Of a stretch of 64,000 bases of DNA, positions 54,623-64,000 are shown piece after piece. Origin of the DNA: Polaromonas sp. YR568. GTDB lineage: Bacteria > Pseudomonadota > Gammaproteobacteria > Burkholderiales > Burkholderiaceae_C. The stretch covers positions 1 through 64,000 of the forward strand of contig CAMCUN010000009.1 of assembly GCA_945878995.1 (NCBI GenBank). Reading direction: 5' to 3'. Both the position numbers and the translations under genes were made by a program. Every line of letters begins with the position of its first letter. Position 1 is the stretch's first letter. The notes below the pieces were generated by a model that worked only from the letters and a program-made list of their open reading frames with translations, had not been told where the DNA came from and made no database searches.

Positions 54623-57600
54623 ATGACCGAAGACCAACTCGAGCAAGAAGCCCTCGGCTGGCTGGCCTCGGTGGGCTACACGCCGCTCAACGCGCGTAAC
54701 CTGGATAACCTGGACCCACGCCTGGCGCGTACCAGCACCCGGGAGGTTGTCTTGGCCATCAGTTTGCGGGCGGCCATTGACCGGTTGAATCCGGCCGTGC
54801 CTTTAGCCGCGCGCGAAGAGGCGTTTCGGCAGGTGCTGGATTTGGGGCAACCTGCGTTGCTGTCAGGCAACCGGGCGTTTCACCGGGTGTTGGTGGCGGG
54901 TGTGCCGGTGCAGTACCAAAAAGACGGCGAGACGCGGGGCGACTTTGTGCGCCTGGTCGACTGGCACGATACCGGCCGCAACGAATGGCTGGCGGTGCAG
55001 CAGTTCACCATCAAGGGGCCGCGCCATACGCGCAGACCCGACATCATTTTGTTCATCAACGGTCTGCCGCTGGTGCTCATTGAGCTGAAGAACCCGGCCG
55101 ACCTGAATGCCGACATTTGGAAGGCTTACGAGCAGATCCAAACGTACAAAGATCAGATTGCCGACGTGTTCACCTTCAACGAGTTGTTGGTGATCTCTGA
55201 CGGCACCGATGCCCGCATGGGTTCGCTCTCAGCCAATGCCGAGCGCTTCATGCAGTGGCGCACGATAGACGGCGTGGCGCTGGACCCACTGGGCAAGCTC
55301 CAGGAGCTAGAGACCATGGTGCGCGGCGTGCTGGCCCCGGCTTACTTGTTGGATTACTTGCGCTTTTTTGTGCTGTTTGAAGACGATGGGAAACTGGTTA
55401 AAAAGGTGGCCGGCTATCACCAGTTTCACGCGGTACGCGCAGCGGTTGACCAGGTGGTGATCGCTGCCAGCACCGACGAGGCCATGCGTCGTGGCAAAGG
55501 CGGGGTGGTGTGGCACACACAGGGCAGCGGCAAGAGCATCACCATGACTTGCTTTGCAGCTCGCGTGATGCAAGAGCCACGGCTAGAGAACCCGACCATC
55601 GTGGTCATCACCGACCGCAACGACCTGGACGGGCAGCTGCTGGGCGTGTTCAGCCTGAGCCAAGATCTGTTGCGCGAACAACCTCAGCAAGCGACCACGC
55701 GGCAACGGCTGCGCGAGTTGCTGGACAACCGGCCTTCGGGCGGCATTGTGTTTGCCACCATTCAAAAGTTCATGCCTGGCGAGGACGAAGACACTTTCCC
55801 GTGCTTGAGCCAGCGGCGCAATATTGTGGTGATTGCCGACGAGGCGCACCGCACGCAATATGGTTTTGAAGCCAAGCTCAAGTCGCGCAAGGTCTATGGC
55901 GGCGCGAGCCCTGCGGTGGCTTTCACCACGGGCGACGGCCAGACGGTAGCGCTTACCGCTGACTTTGCGCCGCCTGAATACCAAGTCAAATACCAAGCGG
56001 GTTACGCCCAGCACCTGCGCGATGCGCTGCCCAACGCCACCTTTGTAGCTTTCACCGGCACGCCAGTGAGCAGCACCGACCGCGACACGCGCTCGGTGTT
56101 TGGCGAGTACATCCATGTGTACGACATGCAGCAGGCGCAAGAGGACGGCGCCACGGTGGCCATTTATTACGAGAGCCGCTTGGCCAAGTTGGGCCTGAAC
56201 GAGGGTGAGCTTGACCAACTGGACGACGAGGTGGACGAGCTGGCCGAGGACGAAGAAGAAAGCCAGCAAGCCAAGCTCAAGAGCCGGTGGGCTGCTTTGG
56301 AGAAGGTGGTGGGTGCCGAGCCACGCATCGCCATCGTGGCGGCCGACCTGGTGGCGCACTTTGAAGAGCGCAACAACGCGCAAGACGGCAAAGCCATGGT
56401 GGTGGCCATGAGCCGCGACATTTGCGTGCACCTCTACAACGAGATCACCCGCCTACGGCCCGACTGGCACAGCGACGACCCAGAGCAGGGCGCCATCAAG
56501 ATCGTGATGACCGGCAGCGCCAGCGACAAGGCTTTGCTGCGCCCGCACGTCTACAGCAGCCAAACCAAGAAGCGCTTGGAAAAGCGCTTCAAAGACCCGA
56601 GCGATGGTTTAAAACTGGTGATCGTTCGCGACATGTGGCTCACCGGTTTTGATGCGCCTTGCGTGCACACCCTGTATGCAGACAAGCCCATGAAGGGCCA
56701 CAACCTGATGCAGGCCATTGCCCGCGTGAACCGGGTATTCAAGGACAAGCAGGGCGGCCTGGTGGTGGACTACATCGGCATTGGAGAAGACCTCAAAGCC
56801 GCCATGAAGGAGTACACCGCCAGCAAAGGCAGAGGCAAACCCACGGTGGACGCGCACGAAGCGCTGGCCGTGTTGCTAGAAAAACTCGATGTGCTGCGCG
56901 CCATGCTGCACGGCTTTGACTATTCGGGCTTTCGCACGGGTGGGCACCGGGTGCTGGCCGGTGCCGCCAACCATGTGCTCGGCCTGCCAAGCGCTAAGAC
57001 AGGGAGCAAAGAACGCGACGGCAAAAAACGATTTGCTGACCATGCGCTGGCCATGAGCCATGCATTCAGCTTGAGTTGCACCTTGCCCGAGGCCAAAGCG
57101 CTGCGAGACGAGGTGGCCTTCATGCAAGCGGTCAAGGTGATCTTGACCAAACGCGACACCAGCGCGCAGCGCAAAACCGACGAAGAGCGTGATTTGGCGA
57201 TTCGCCAGATCATCAATTCGGCGGTGGTGTCTGGCGAGGTGGTGGACATCTTCGCCGCCGTGGGCCTGGACAAACCCAACATTGGCTTGTTAGACGAGGC
57301 GTTTTTAGCGCAGGTGCAAAACCTGCCCGAAAAGAACTTGGCGGTGGAGCTACTGGAGCGATTGCTGCAAGGGGAGATCAAGAGCCGCTTTGCCAGCAAC
57401 GTGGTGCAAGACCGCAAGTTCAGCGACATGCTGGCCGATGTGATTCAACGCTACCAAAACCGCAGCATTGAAACCGCGCAGGTCATGGAAGAGCTGATCG
57501 CCATGGCCAAGAAGTTCCGCGAGGCGGCCAACCGCGGAGAGCAACTGGGTCTGCGCGAGGACGAGGTGAAGTTTTACGACGCGCTGGCCAGCAACGAGTC

Positions 57601-57835
57601 GGCTGTGCGGATGCTGGAAGACGAAACCCTCAAGAAGATCGCCCAAGAGCTGACCCAAAGCCTGCGCAAGAACATCACGGTGGACTGGTCAGAGCGCGAA
57701 AGCGTGCGCGCCGGGCTGCGCTTGATGGTCAAGCGAATTTTGAAGAAGTACAAATACCCGCCCGACCAGGAGAAAGCAGCTGTGAATCTGGTTTTGGAGC
57801 AGGTGGAGGCGCTAGGGGAAGAGTGGGGCAGCTGA
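54623..57835 (+). CDS. hsdR: Type I restriction endonuclease/translocase HsdR
   Basis: 1070 residues, uninterrupted. The N-terminal PD-(D/E)XK nuclease is visible as [21 protein letters not shown] near 138-158. A superfamily 2 translocase follows, with motif [20 protein letters not shown] near 298, motif [16 protein letters not shown] near 403, motif III VAFTGTP near 475 and motif [16 protein letters not shown] near 697. The C-terminal helical part ([37 protein letters not shown]) contacts the HsdM/HsdS core. It cleaves DNA after ATP-driven translocation when the target is unmethylated. ATG 54623 lies 23 bases after fic. Because hsdM upstream is interrupted while hsdR is open, the cell would be at risk of self-cutting unless complex assembly also needs HsdM. 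Confidence 0.95.
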   Translation: MTEDQLEQEALGWLASVGYTPLNARNLDNLDPRLARTSTREVVLAISLRAAIDRLNPAVPLAAREEAFRQVLDLGQPALLSGNRAFHRVLVAGVPVQYQKDGETRGDFVRLVDWHDTGRNEWLAVQQFTIKGPRHTRRPDIILFINGLPLVLIELKNPADLNADIWKAYEQIQTYKDQIADVFTFNELLVISDGTDARMGSLSANAERFMQWRTIDGVALDPLGKLQELETMVRGVLAPAYLLDYLRFFVLFEDDGKLVKKVAGYHQFHAVRAAVDQVVIAASTDEAMRRGKGGVVWHTQGSGKSITMTCFAARVMQEPRLENPTIVVITDRNDLDGQLLGVFSLSQDLLREQPQQATTRQRLRELLDNRPSGGIVFATIQKFMPGEDEDTFPCLSQRRNIVVIADEAHRTQYGFEAKLKSRKVYGGASPAVAFTTGDGQTVALTADFAPPEYQVKYQAGYAQHLRDALPNATFVAFTGTPVSSTDRDTRSVFGEYIHVYDMQQAQEDGATVAIYYESRLAKLGLNEGELDQLDDEVDELAEDEEESQQAKLKSRWAALEKVVGAEPRIAIVAADLVAHFEERNNAQDGKAMVVAMSRDICVHLYNEITRLRPDWHSDDPEQGAIKIVMTGSASDKALLRPHVYSSQTKKRLEKRFKDPSDGLKLVIVRDMWLTGFDAPCVHTLYADKPMKGHNLMQAIARVNRVFKDKQGGLVVDYIGIGEDLKAAMKEYTASKGRGKPTVDAHEALAVLLEKLDVLRAMLHGFDYSGFRTGGHRVLAGAANHVLGLPSAKTGSKERDGKKRFADHALAMSHAFSLSCTLPEAKALRDEVAFMQAVKVILTKRDTSAQRKTDEERDLAIRQIINSAVVSGEVVDIFAAVGLDKPNIGLLDEAFLAQVQNLPEKNLAVELLERLLQGEIKSRFASNVVQDRKFSDMLADVIQRYQNRSIETAQVMEELIAMAKKFREAANRGEQLGLREDEVKFYDALASNESAVRMLEDETLKKIAQELTQSLRKNITVDWSERESVRAGLRLMVKRILKKYKYPPDQEKAAVNLVLEQVEALGEEWGS

Positions 57836-58145
57836 AATAAGCCAAAGTTTTCGGGATGTCTGCGCACTCCGTTTTTTTGCGAATTTTTTCGAGCAGATAA
57901 AACGCCACCAGCGGATTTTTCTGGACAAGAGTAGGCCCTGAGCGACTGCACATGCGCCAGACACACAGCCGGGCCATGGACCACAGCCTGAGCAGGTGGC
58001 ATGCCCTCAACCAGGGGGGCTCATTCAGTGAGCCACCCTCAAGTCTGTGCTGACAAGCGTAAAAGTCTTTGACCGAGCGCCTTTACAGTCGATCAACAGT
58101 CGATTTACCGATAGTTTTTTTTGAAAAAAAAGCCCCATTGGCTCT
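57836..58145. other. Intergenic region at the right edge of the restriction island
   Basis: 310 bases between the converging hsdR and the SRPBCC gene. It contains the direct repeat CAGTCGAT (twice near 58085-58105) and, at its right end, the minus-strand terminator. No gene was recognised. Confidence 0.5.
58117..58145 (-). terminator. Weak terminator after the SRPBCC gene
   Basis: On the minus strand, AGCC-AATGG-GGCT followed by eight T begins two bases after the stop codon. The stem is short, but the T run is long. Confidence 0.5.
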
Positions 58146-58592
58146 TCACCCAGGAATCTCAGGCTCCACCAAGGCCGCCAGTTGCAGCAGCGACTCCTGC
58201 CACCCGAGGTAACACATCTCCAGCGGAATAGCCTCAGGAATGCCCGCCTGCGCAATGCTGTGCTCGGTGCCGCAGATAACCGGCTTGAGCGAGACGCTCA
58301 CTTCCATGACGCCTGGCAGGGCTGGATCGTCGAATTGGTCGGTGTAGCGAACCAGGGCGTTCTCAACCAGCTCGAGGTATTCCCCGACTAAGGCGTGGGC
58401 GCCGCCTGTTGAGAAGTTTTTGAAGGACTCGCGAAACGTGCCACCCACGCGAGCGTCCAGGTGGTGCACTTGGCAGGTAAAGCCATAGGGCGGCAGCCAT
58501 TTGCTCAGGGCCTCGGGCTCTAAAAAAGCGCGGTAAACCTTGGCGGGCTGGGTGCGAATGACACGGTGGAGGCGAACGACGCGGTCGGACAT
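58146..58592 (-). CDS. SRPBCC (AHSA1-type) family protein
   Basis: 148 residues from ATG 58592; the track start at 58709 overlaps the peptidase gene in another frame. MSDRVVRLHRVIRTQPAKVYRAFLEPEALSKWLPPYGFTCQVHHLDARVGGTFRESF is the START-like helix-grip of AHSA1 proteins, ending in GWQESLLQLAALVEPEIPG (the GWxxxLxxL motif). It binds a small hydrophobic ligand or acts as a stress-related chaperone-like protein; the ligand is unknown. It lies 40 bases downstream of the peptidase gene. Confidence 0.88.
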   Translation of the reverse strand: MSDRVVRLHRVIRTQPAKVYRAFLEPEALSKWLPPYGFTCQVHHLDARVGGTFRESFKNFSTGGAHALVGEYLELVENALVRYTDQFDDPALPGVMEVSVSLKPVICGTEHSIAQAGIPEAIPLEMCYLGWQESLLQLAALVEPEIPG

Positions 58593-58632
58593 GGTGGGCA
58601 GCTCAGTGGCAGCTTGTAAGGAGCGCTCGCGC

Positions 58633-60114
58633 TCAGCCCGGCATGCGCGCCACCACCTGCGCCACCGCGGCCGTGAGCTTTTTGGCGTAGGGCACATGCA
58701 AAAACTCATTGGGGCCGTGGGCGTTGCTCTTGGGGCCGAGCACGCCGCAGACCATCATTTGTGCTTTGGGAAAGCCTAGGCTGAGCATGTTCATGAGCGG
58801 GATGGTGCCGCCTTGGCCAATGGTGCCGCAGGGGGCGCCGAAAAAGGCGTGTGAGGCCTCGTCCAGCGCGCGGTCAAACCAGGGCGCGGAACTCGGGGCG
58901 TTCCAGCCGGTGGCGCCGCCGCCGCCTTCAAAGGTGACTTTGGCTTGGTAGGGGGCGTTGTCTTCGAGCAGGGTTTTGAGCTCTTGCACGGCTTGGCCCG
59001 CGTCCACCAAGGGGGGCAAGCGCAGGGAGAGCTTGAAGGCGGTGTAGGGGCGCAGCACGTTGCCGGCATCCTTCAAGGCGGGCAGACCTTCGGCGCCGGT
59101 CACGCTCAGCGTGGGCCGCCAGGTGCGGTTGAGCAGGGCCTGCACCGGGTCTTGGGTGGTGGGCAGGGTGAAGGCGGTGGCGCCTTCGCAGTCGTAGTGC
59201 GCCCAGGGAAAGCGCTTGTAGAGCTCGTCGCCCAGAATTTGCGCGGTGGCCTGGGCTTGGGCCAGGCGGTCGGCGGGCACTTCGCAATGAAAGCTCGCGG
59301 GCAAGAGGCGGCCGGTGGCGCTGTCTTCCAGCCTGTCGAGCAGCTGGCGCATGATGCGAAAGCTCGACGGCACCAGGCCGCTGGCGTCGCCCGAGTGAAT
59401 GCCTTCGGTGAGCACCTCCACCTTGAGCGTGCCCGAGGCCATGCCGCGCAAGCTGGTGGTCAGCCACAGCTGGTCGTAGTTGCCGGCGCCCGAGTCCAGG
59501 CAAATGACCAGCCCCACCTCGCCCAGGCGCGACTTGAGCGCGTCCACATAGGGCAACAGGTCGTAAGAGCCGCTTTCCTCGCAGGTCTCAACCAGGCCCA
59601 CAATGCGCGGGTGAGCCACGCCCTGGCTTTTGAGCGCTTGCACGGCCGCGATGCTGGCGTAAATGGCGTAGCCGTCGTCGGCACCGCCGCGGCCATAAAG
59701 CTTGCCGTCTTCATAGTGCGCAGTCCAGGGGCCGAGGTCTGAGCGCCAGCCTGAAAACTCGGGCTGCTTGTCCAGGTGGCCGTACATCAGCACCGTGGGC
59801 TGCGCCACGTTGGAGCCGGCGGGCACGGGCCGGGTGGCGGCCACCTCAAAAAAGACCACCGGCGTGCGGCCGGGCAGGCGAATCACCTCCAGCGTGAGGC
59901 CGGGCACTTTTTGCGCCTCCACCCAGGCTGCGGCGTGGCGCACCACAGACTCAATGTGGCCGTGCTGAGCCCAGTCTTTGTCAAACGCGGGCGACTTGGC
60001 GGGGATGGCAATGTAGTCCGAGAGTTGGGCCACGATGTCCTGGTCCCACTGGGCGCTGACCTGGCCGAGCGCGGTGGCGGCATGAAGTACGGAGGCAGGC
60101 AAGGGGGCGTTCAT
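58633..60114 (-). CDS. M20-family metallo-dipeptidase
   Basis: 493 residues from ATG 60114 (MNAPLPASVLHAATALGQV); the track TTG is five codons upstream. Metal-site motifs are MYGHLDKQPEFSGW (His and Asp), YGRGGADDGYAIYASI (bridging Asp) and GLVETCEESGSYDL (catalytic Glu-Glu), with a dimerisation domain in the middle (LTEGIHSGDASGLVPSSFRIM) and C-terminal His in GTIGQGGTIPLMNML. It hydrolyses dipeptides or acyl-amino acids in the cytoplasm. It is preceded by the DUF1439 lipoprotein gene. Confidence 0.93.
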   Translation of the reverse strand: MNAPLPASVLHAATALGQVSAQWDQDIVAQLSDYIAIPAKSPAFDKDWAQHGHIESVVRHAAAWVEAQKVPGLTLEVIRLPGRTPVVFFEVAATRPVPAGSNVAQPTVLMYGHLDKQPEFSGWRSDLGPWTAHYEDGKLYGRGGADDGYAIYASIAAVQALKSQGVAHPRIVGLVETCEESGSYDLLPYVDALKSRLGEVGLVICLDSGAGNYDQLWLTTSLRGMASGTLKVEVLTEGIHSGDASGLVPSSFRIMRQLLDRLEDSATGRLLPASFHCEVPADRLAQAQATAQILGDELYKRFPWAHYDCEGATAFTLPTTQDPVQALLNRTWRPTLSVTGAEGLPALKDAGNVLRPYTAFKLSLRLPPLVDAGQAVQELKTLLEDNAPYQAKVTFEGGGGATGWNAPSSAPWFDRALDEASHAFFGAPCGTIGQGGTIPLMNMLSLGFPKAQMMVCGVLGPKSNAHGPNEFLHVPYAKKLTAAVAQVVARMPG

Positions 60115-60139
60115 GGCGGGGTCCTTCAAAGGTGGGTGA

Positions 60140-60742
60140 TCAGCGCTTGGGGGCGGCGGGTGCAGGGGGGCGAAAGTCCAGGCTCAGGCCTTGTGCGGTG
60201 ACCTTGAACTCGCCGGGCTGCAGGCCCAGCAGTTGCAAGGTGTTCCAGTCGGATTCGCTGATTTGGTGCAGCGCCTGACCGTCAAGCGCCCACTCGGCCA
60301 GGCGCGGGGCGTAGCGGTTCATGAGCGTTTGGTAGGACGGCGCCAAGCGCGTGAACACCAGCCGCTGCACGCGCACGCTGTGCATGCGCACGCTGCGGTC
60401 GGCCGGCTCAAAGCGCAAGCCAAAGTCAAGCGCCAAGCTGGCCGGGTGCGTGCTTTGCAGCAGGCGCTCGGTGATGTCGAGCTGCAGCTCGGTGGCCACG
60501 CGACCAGTGGCCGGCAGCAAACTGAGCTTGGGTGCGCTCAGCCGCACGTCCAGCACGTCGGCCACGCGCTGCTCCATGGGAAAGCGCTTGGCTAAGGCCG
60601 CTTGCAGCTGCTCACGGCTCAAGCTCAAGCGGCGTTGGGTGAGCAACTGCACGGCCGGGTTGCTGCAGGCGCTCAAAGACGGCAGGGCCAAGCCGGCCAT
60701 CACAAGCTGGCCCCAGTGGCGGCGGGTCAAAACAATAGGCAT
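60140..60742 (-). CDS. DUF1439 lipoprotein
   Basis: 200 residues from ATG 60742. The signal peptide ends in the lipobox LPSLSAC, so the mature protein should be lipid-anchored and periplasmic. The body LLTQRRLSLSREQLQAALAKRFPMEQRVADVLDVRLSAPKLSLLPATGRVATELQLDITERLL is the DUF1439/YceB-type lipid-binding-like fold. Function is unknown. It lies between the SulP gene and the peptidase gene, with short gaps of 39 and 25 bases. Confidence 0.88.
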   Translation of the reverse strand: MPIVLTRRHWGQLVMAGLALPSLSACSNPAVQLLTQRRLSLSREQLQAALAKRFPMEQRVADVLDVRLSAPKLSLLPATGRVATELQLDITERLLQSTHPASLALDFGLRFEPADRSVRMHSVRVQRLVFTRLAPSYQTLMNRYAPRLAEWALDGQALHQISESDWNTLQLLGLQPGEFKVTAQGLSLDFRPPAPAAPKR

Positions 60743-60781
60743 GGCCTGATTGTGCGGCGAGAACTCAAAGGACACTGACGC

Positions 60782-62581
60782 CTAAGGTGAAGGTGAAGGC
60801 CCAGGCCCAGGCCGGTGCTGACACTCCCAAAAAACACGGGCATGGCAGCCGCGGCAGACCTCGGGGTCGAGCTTGTCCACAATGGTGGCAATGGCAGTGC
60901 GCTTGTCGGGGAACTGGTGCTCAGGGCCCAAGAGGCGCGTGAACCCCGTGGTTTGCCACATTTGCAGCACCTCGGGGCGCGGCCGGTGAAAGTACAAGTC
61001 ACCGCCCATGGCGCGGCGGGCCGTGAGCTCGGCCTCCCAGAGCTTGGCGCCCGCCAGGTCTATGAAGTTCATGCTCTTGCCCATCACCAGCAGGTGTTTT
61101 TGCGGCTGGGGGGCGCTGCGCAGCGCCTGCAAGGTGTCTGAGACATGGCTGCAGGCGCCAAAGTAGACCTCGCCTTCCATGCGCAGCAGCTTGAGCTGGG
61201 GGCATTCGGGCAGCTGTTTGGGCTCGCCATCGCCTTCCAGCACCACAAACTGGCGCTCAGGCGCGGTGCTGTCAAAGCCCATGCTGCGCATGGCTGGGCG
61301 TGCGGTGCGCAACAAAAAAGCCAGCAGCGACAGCAGCGTGCCCAACAAAATGGCCATTTCCAGGCGAATGGTCAGCGTGGCCACCAAGGTGGTGGCCGCC
61401 ACAAAAAACTCTGTGCGCGACAGGCGCAGCAGCTCGCGCCAGCGGCCAAAGTCCAGCAGCGCCCAGCCCACCAGCAGCAGCAAGGCGGCCACGGCGGCCA
61501 TGGGAATGCGCGACAGCAGCGGGGCGATGACGGCGGTCAAGAGCAGCAGCAACAAGGCCGAAAACACTGCGGCCATGGGCGTGCGGGCGCCGGCCTCCAG
61601 GTTGGGCATGGACCGGTTGACCGAGCCGCAAGACACATAGCAGGAGAAAAAACCACCCACCAGGTTGGACAGGCCTTGGCCCCGGAACTCGCGGTTGGCG
61701 TCAATGCGCTGGCCCGAGCGCGCCGCCACCGCCTTGGCCATGGAAATCGCCTGGCCCAGCGCCACAATGGTCAGCGACAGGGCCAGCCCCATGAGCTCGG
61801 GCAGCAAGGCCCAGTTGAATTGCGGCACCTGGAAGTGGGGCCAGGGCACGGGCACGGCGCCCACTTCGGCCAGGTCGGCCACCCAGGGCGCCAGCTGGGT
61901 TTGCAAGGAAGCCAGCCAAGCCATCGCAGTGGCCACTGACAGGCCCAGCAGCATGGCCGGCCAACGCGGCCGCCAGCGTCGCACGGCCTGGGTCACACCT
62001 ACCGTGATTAAGGCCACCGCCAACGCTGCAGGCTGCCACTGGTCCCCCTGTGCCCACAAGCCCTGGACCACCGCCCAGGCCGAGCCTCCCACTGCCAGGC
62101 CCAACAGGGCCGGCAGGGCGTGCACGATGATGAGCACGGCCGCCCCGGAGGTGAAACCAAACAACACCGAGGGCGAAATAAAGTCGGCCAGCATGCCCAG
62201 GCGCAAGGCGCCAATCAACCACTGCATGAGGCCGACCATCACCGTCACGGCCAGCGCCAGCTGCACATAGGCCGGGCCAAAGGGCACGGCCAAGGGCGAG
62301 AGCATGGCCAAGAGCGCGAGCGAATTGGCATTGGTAGGCCCCGACATCACATGCCAGCTCGAACCAAACAGCGCGGCAATGATGCAAGGAATGATGGCGG
62401 TGTACAGCCCGTACTCGGGCGGCATGCCCGCCAAGGTGGCAAAGGCAATGCCTTGCGGCAACACCAGCACGGCCCCCAAGAGGCCGGCCATGAGGTCGGC
62501 CCTCAGAGTCTGGCGTGTGCTGAAGCCCACCCAGCTGCCAAAAAGGCGCTCGAGCACGGCCGTGGTGCTGGAGGTGCTCAT
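60782..62581 (-). CDS. SulP-family anion transporter with STAS domain
   Basis: 599 residues. The membrane core (about 25-420) begins LRADLMAGLLGAVLVLPQGIAFATLAGMPPEYGLYTAIIPCIIAALFGSS, the SulP signature, and has the 7+7 inverted-repeat layout. The C-terminal STAS domain (about 450-560) has VYFGACSHVSDTL and LLVMGKSMNFIDLAG. It is followed by a tail containing CRGCHARVFWECQH, three cysteines and two histidines that could bind a metal and are not usual in SulP proteins. Sulfate, bicarbonate or a dicarboxylate may be the substrate; the sequence does not decide. Confidence 0.92.
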   Translation of the reverse strand: MSTSSTTAVLERLFGSWVGFSTRQTLRADLMAGLLGAVLVLPQGIAFATLAGMPPEYGLYTAIIPCIIAALFGSSWHVMSGPTNANSLALLAMLSPLAVPFGPAYVQLALAVTVMVGLMQWLIGALRLGMLADFISPSVLFGFTSGAAVLIIVHALPALLGLAVGGSAWAVVQGLWAQGDQWQPAALAVALITVGVTQAVRRWRPRWPAMLLGLSVATAMAWLASLQTQLAPWVADLAEVGAVPVPWPHFQVPQFNWALLPELMGLALSLTIVALGQAISMAKAVAARSGQRIDANREFRGQGLSNLVGGFFSCYVSCGSVNRSMPNLEAGARTPMAAVFSALLLLLLTAVIAPLLSRIPMAAVAALLLLVGWALLDFGRWRELLRLSRTEFFVAATTLVATLTIRLEMAILLGTLLSLLAFLLRTARPAMRSMGFDSTAPERQFVVLEGDGEPKQLPECPQLKLLRMEGEVYFGACSHVSDTLQALRSAPQPQKHLLVMGKSMNFIDLAGAKLWEAELTARRAMGGDLYFHRPRPEVLQMWQTTGFTRLLGPEHQFPDKRTAIATIVDKLDPEVCRGCHARVFWECQHRPGPGPSPSP

Positions 62582-62705
62582 GGCTGAGTCAGGCGTGCGC
62601 GCCGGGGCTGGGCCACTTGGCTCAAGAGCTCAGTCTGGCTGGGTATGAAGGACCGCTTTGCCCCGCCTGAGGGCAGCGCGCTGGGTGCGACAAACACCCC
62701 TGGGC

Positions 62706-63299
62706 TCATGCGCGCTGAACTTTGAAGACGGCGCGGCTGGCAAGCACGTTGGGCCACCAGCGCACCTCGCGGCCGTCTTGAAGGCCGAACTCGTCGAGGA
62801 TGTGCAGCTGGTTTTTAAGGGCCAAGGCCCGAAAGTCGCGCAGCGTGCCCACGCGGATGTTGGGCGTGTCGTACCACTGGTAGGGCAAGACCTTGGTCAC
62901 TGGCATGCGGCCGCGCAGCACGGCCAAGCGGTTGGGCCAGTGCGCAAAGTTGGGAAAAGCCACAATGCCCAGGCGGCCCACGCGGGCGGTTTCGCGCAGC
63001 ATGACCTCGGTGTTGCGCAGGTGTTGCAAGGTGTCAATTTGCAGCACCACGTCAAACGAGCTGTCAGCAAACAGCGCCAGGCCTTCTTCTAAGTTGAGCT
63101 GAATCACGTTCACGCCACGGGCCACGCAGGCCTGCACATTGGCGTCGTCCAGCTCCACGCCGTAGCCGGTGCAGCCGCGCTCGCGCATGAGGTGGGCCAG
63201 CAGCTCGCCGGTGCCGCAGCCCAGGTCGAGCACGCGCGCGCCTTGAGGCACCAGCTTGGCAATGTGGCGCAGGTCGGCAGACACGGTGGCGGCGTTCAC
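62706..63299 (-). CDS. metW: MetW, methionine biosynthesis protein
   Basis: 197 residues, a small SAM-methyltransferase-like fold: [16 protein letters not shown] (motif I), [28 protein letters not shown] and [19 protein letters not shown]. MetW partners with MetX in acylation of homoserine in proteobacteria. It overlaps the metX stop by four bases, the usual metXW arrangement. Confidence 0.95.
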   Translation of the reverse strand: MNAATVSADLRHIAKLVPQGARVLDLGCGTGELLAHLMRERGCTGYGVELDDANVQACVARGVNVIQLNLEEGLALFADSSFDVVLQIDTLQHLRNTEVMLRETARVGRLGIVAFPNFAHWPNRLAVLRGRMPVTKVLPYQWYDTPNIRVGTLRDFRALALKNQLHILDEFGLQDGREVRWWPNVLASRAVFKVQRA

Positions 63300-64000
63300 A
63301 GCGTGACCTTGTCAAAGTAAGAGCGCACCACGCCCAAGTAGCGGGGGTCTTCTAGCAAAAAGGCGTCGTGACCGTGGGGCGCGTCGATCTCGGCGTAGCT
63401 CACATCGCGCTGGTTGTCGAGCAAGGCCTTGACCAGCTCGCGGCTGCGGGCGGGCGAAAAGCGCCAGTCGGTGGAAAAACTCACCAGCAAAAATTGGGCG
63501 CGGGCCGGGGCCAAGGCCCGCGAGAGGTCGCCGCCATGCGCGCGCGCCGGGTCAAAGTAGTCGAGCGCGCGGGTGATCAAGAGGTAGGTGTTGGCGTCAA
63601 AGTACTCGGCGAACTTGTCGCCTTGGTGGCGCAGGTAGCTCTCAATTTCAAACTCAATGTCTTGCGTGCTGAACTGGTAGGGCCGGTTTGCAGCCACCTC
63701 GCCGGCCAAGCTCCTGAGTTGGCGGCCAAATTTTTCGTTCATCACGTCGTCACTCAGGTACGTGATGTGGCCGATCATGCGCGCAATGCGCAGGCCCCGG
63801 CGGGGGATGGTGCCGTGGCGGTAAAAGTGGCCGCCATGAAAGTCGGGGTCGGTGACGATGGCGCGGCGGGCCACCTCGTTAAAAGCAATGTTCTCGGCCG
63901 TGAGGTTGGGCGCACTCGCCACCACCACGGCGTGGCGCACACGCTCGGGGTGCTGCAGCGTCCAGGCCAGCGCCTGCATGCCGCCCAAGCTGCCGCCCAT
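63296..64000 (-). CDS. metX: Homoserine O-acyltransferase MetX, N-terminal part outside window (partial)
   Basis: The last 234 residues are in the window; the ORF is open at the right edge and the internal ATG there is not the start. The nucleophile motif G-G-S-L-G-G (Ser at the fourth visible residue) and the catalytic His in [18 protein letters not shown] are present, with [19 protein letters not shown] and [22 protein letters not shown] between. An alpha/beta hydrolase that acylates homoserine (acetyl or succinyl) as the first committed step to methionine. Confidence 0.94.
   Translation of the reverse strand: MGGSLGGMQALAWTLQHPERVRHAVVVASAPNLTAENIAFNEVARRAIVTDPDFHGGHFYRHGTIPRRGLRIARMIGHITYLSDDVMNEKFGRQLRSLAGEVAANRPYQFSTQDIEFEIESYLRHQGDKFAEYFDANTYLLITRALDYFDPARAHGGDLSRALAPARAQFLLVSFSTDWRFSPARSRELVKALLDNQRDVSYAEIDAPHGHDAFLLEDPRYLGVVRSYFDKVTL

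Overview
The window looks like the chromosome of a high-GC betaproteobacterium of the order Burkholderiales, probably close to Comamonadaceae. The evidence is gene content: the lptD-surA-rsmA block, metXW, Bug-type tricarboxylate-like binding proteins, SulP, vanAB and glcEF. This assignment is by family resemblance only; there is no rRNA or marker phylogeny here. No rRNA, tRNA, CRISPR array or complete insertion sequence was seen.

Layout. (1) 1-7462: a visibly lower-GC block with one giant P-loop ATPase gene, open at the left edge, and a translationally coupled 410-codon gene. The second protein ends in an HEPN-like RDEIAH motif. This is the best candidate for an uncharacterised conflict/defence system. 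(2) 7494-11992: comM (minus), then glnK-amtB behind a clear sigma-54 promoter with an NtrC-type site upstream, then tapT. (3) 11993-15640: a toxin-antitoxin cluster: a ParE-like toxin broken by one stop codon beside an intact antitoxin, a RES-Xre pair and a HigBA-like pair, with a cysteine-less glutaredoxin-like gene among them. (4) 16072-27307: glycolate oxidase subunits GlcEF, a small secreted peptide, a TPR protein coupled to a HupE/UreJ-type membrane protein, glutathione peroxidase, a YedK/HMCES DNA-lesion protein, an EamA exporter, LplT, Alr and a Bug solute-binding protein. (5) 27351-38784: a MetE-like methyltransferase, vanillate demethylase VanAB, a divergent GntR regulator, a five-gene branched-chain-amino-acid-type (HAAT) ABC transporter and MaeB. 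(6) 38958-40085: a secreted barnase-type RNase with its barstar. (7) 40125-47834: lptD-surA-rsmA (minus) and, divergently, amgK-like, rsmE and an MFS gene. (8) 47894-57835: a type I restriction-modification island, hsdM-yhcG-hsdS-DUF4268-fic-hsdR. (9) 58146-64000: housekeeping genes on the minus strand, ending with metW and the C-terminal part of metX.

The restriction island is the most eventful part. hsdM carries an in-frame TAA, yhcG carries a frameshift, and the DUF4268 gene has a frameshift inside an A6 run. The yhcG gene lies between two 32-bp direct repeats (31/32 identical). Each repeat carries the hsdM tail and the ATG used by the next gene, so yhcG looks like a cassette placed precisely at the hsdM/hsdS boundary. 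hsdS, fic and hsdR remain open. Whether these lesions are decay, switching or sequence error cannot be decided from one sequence.
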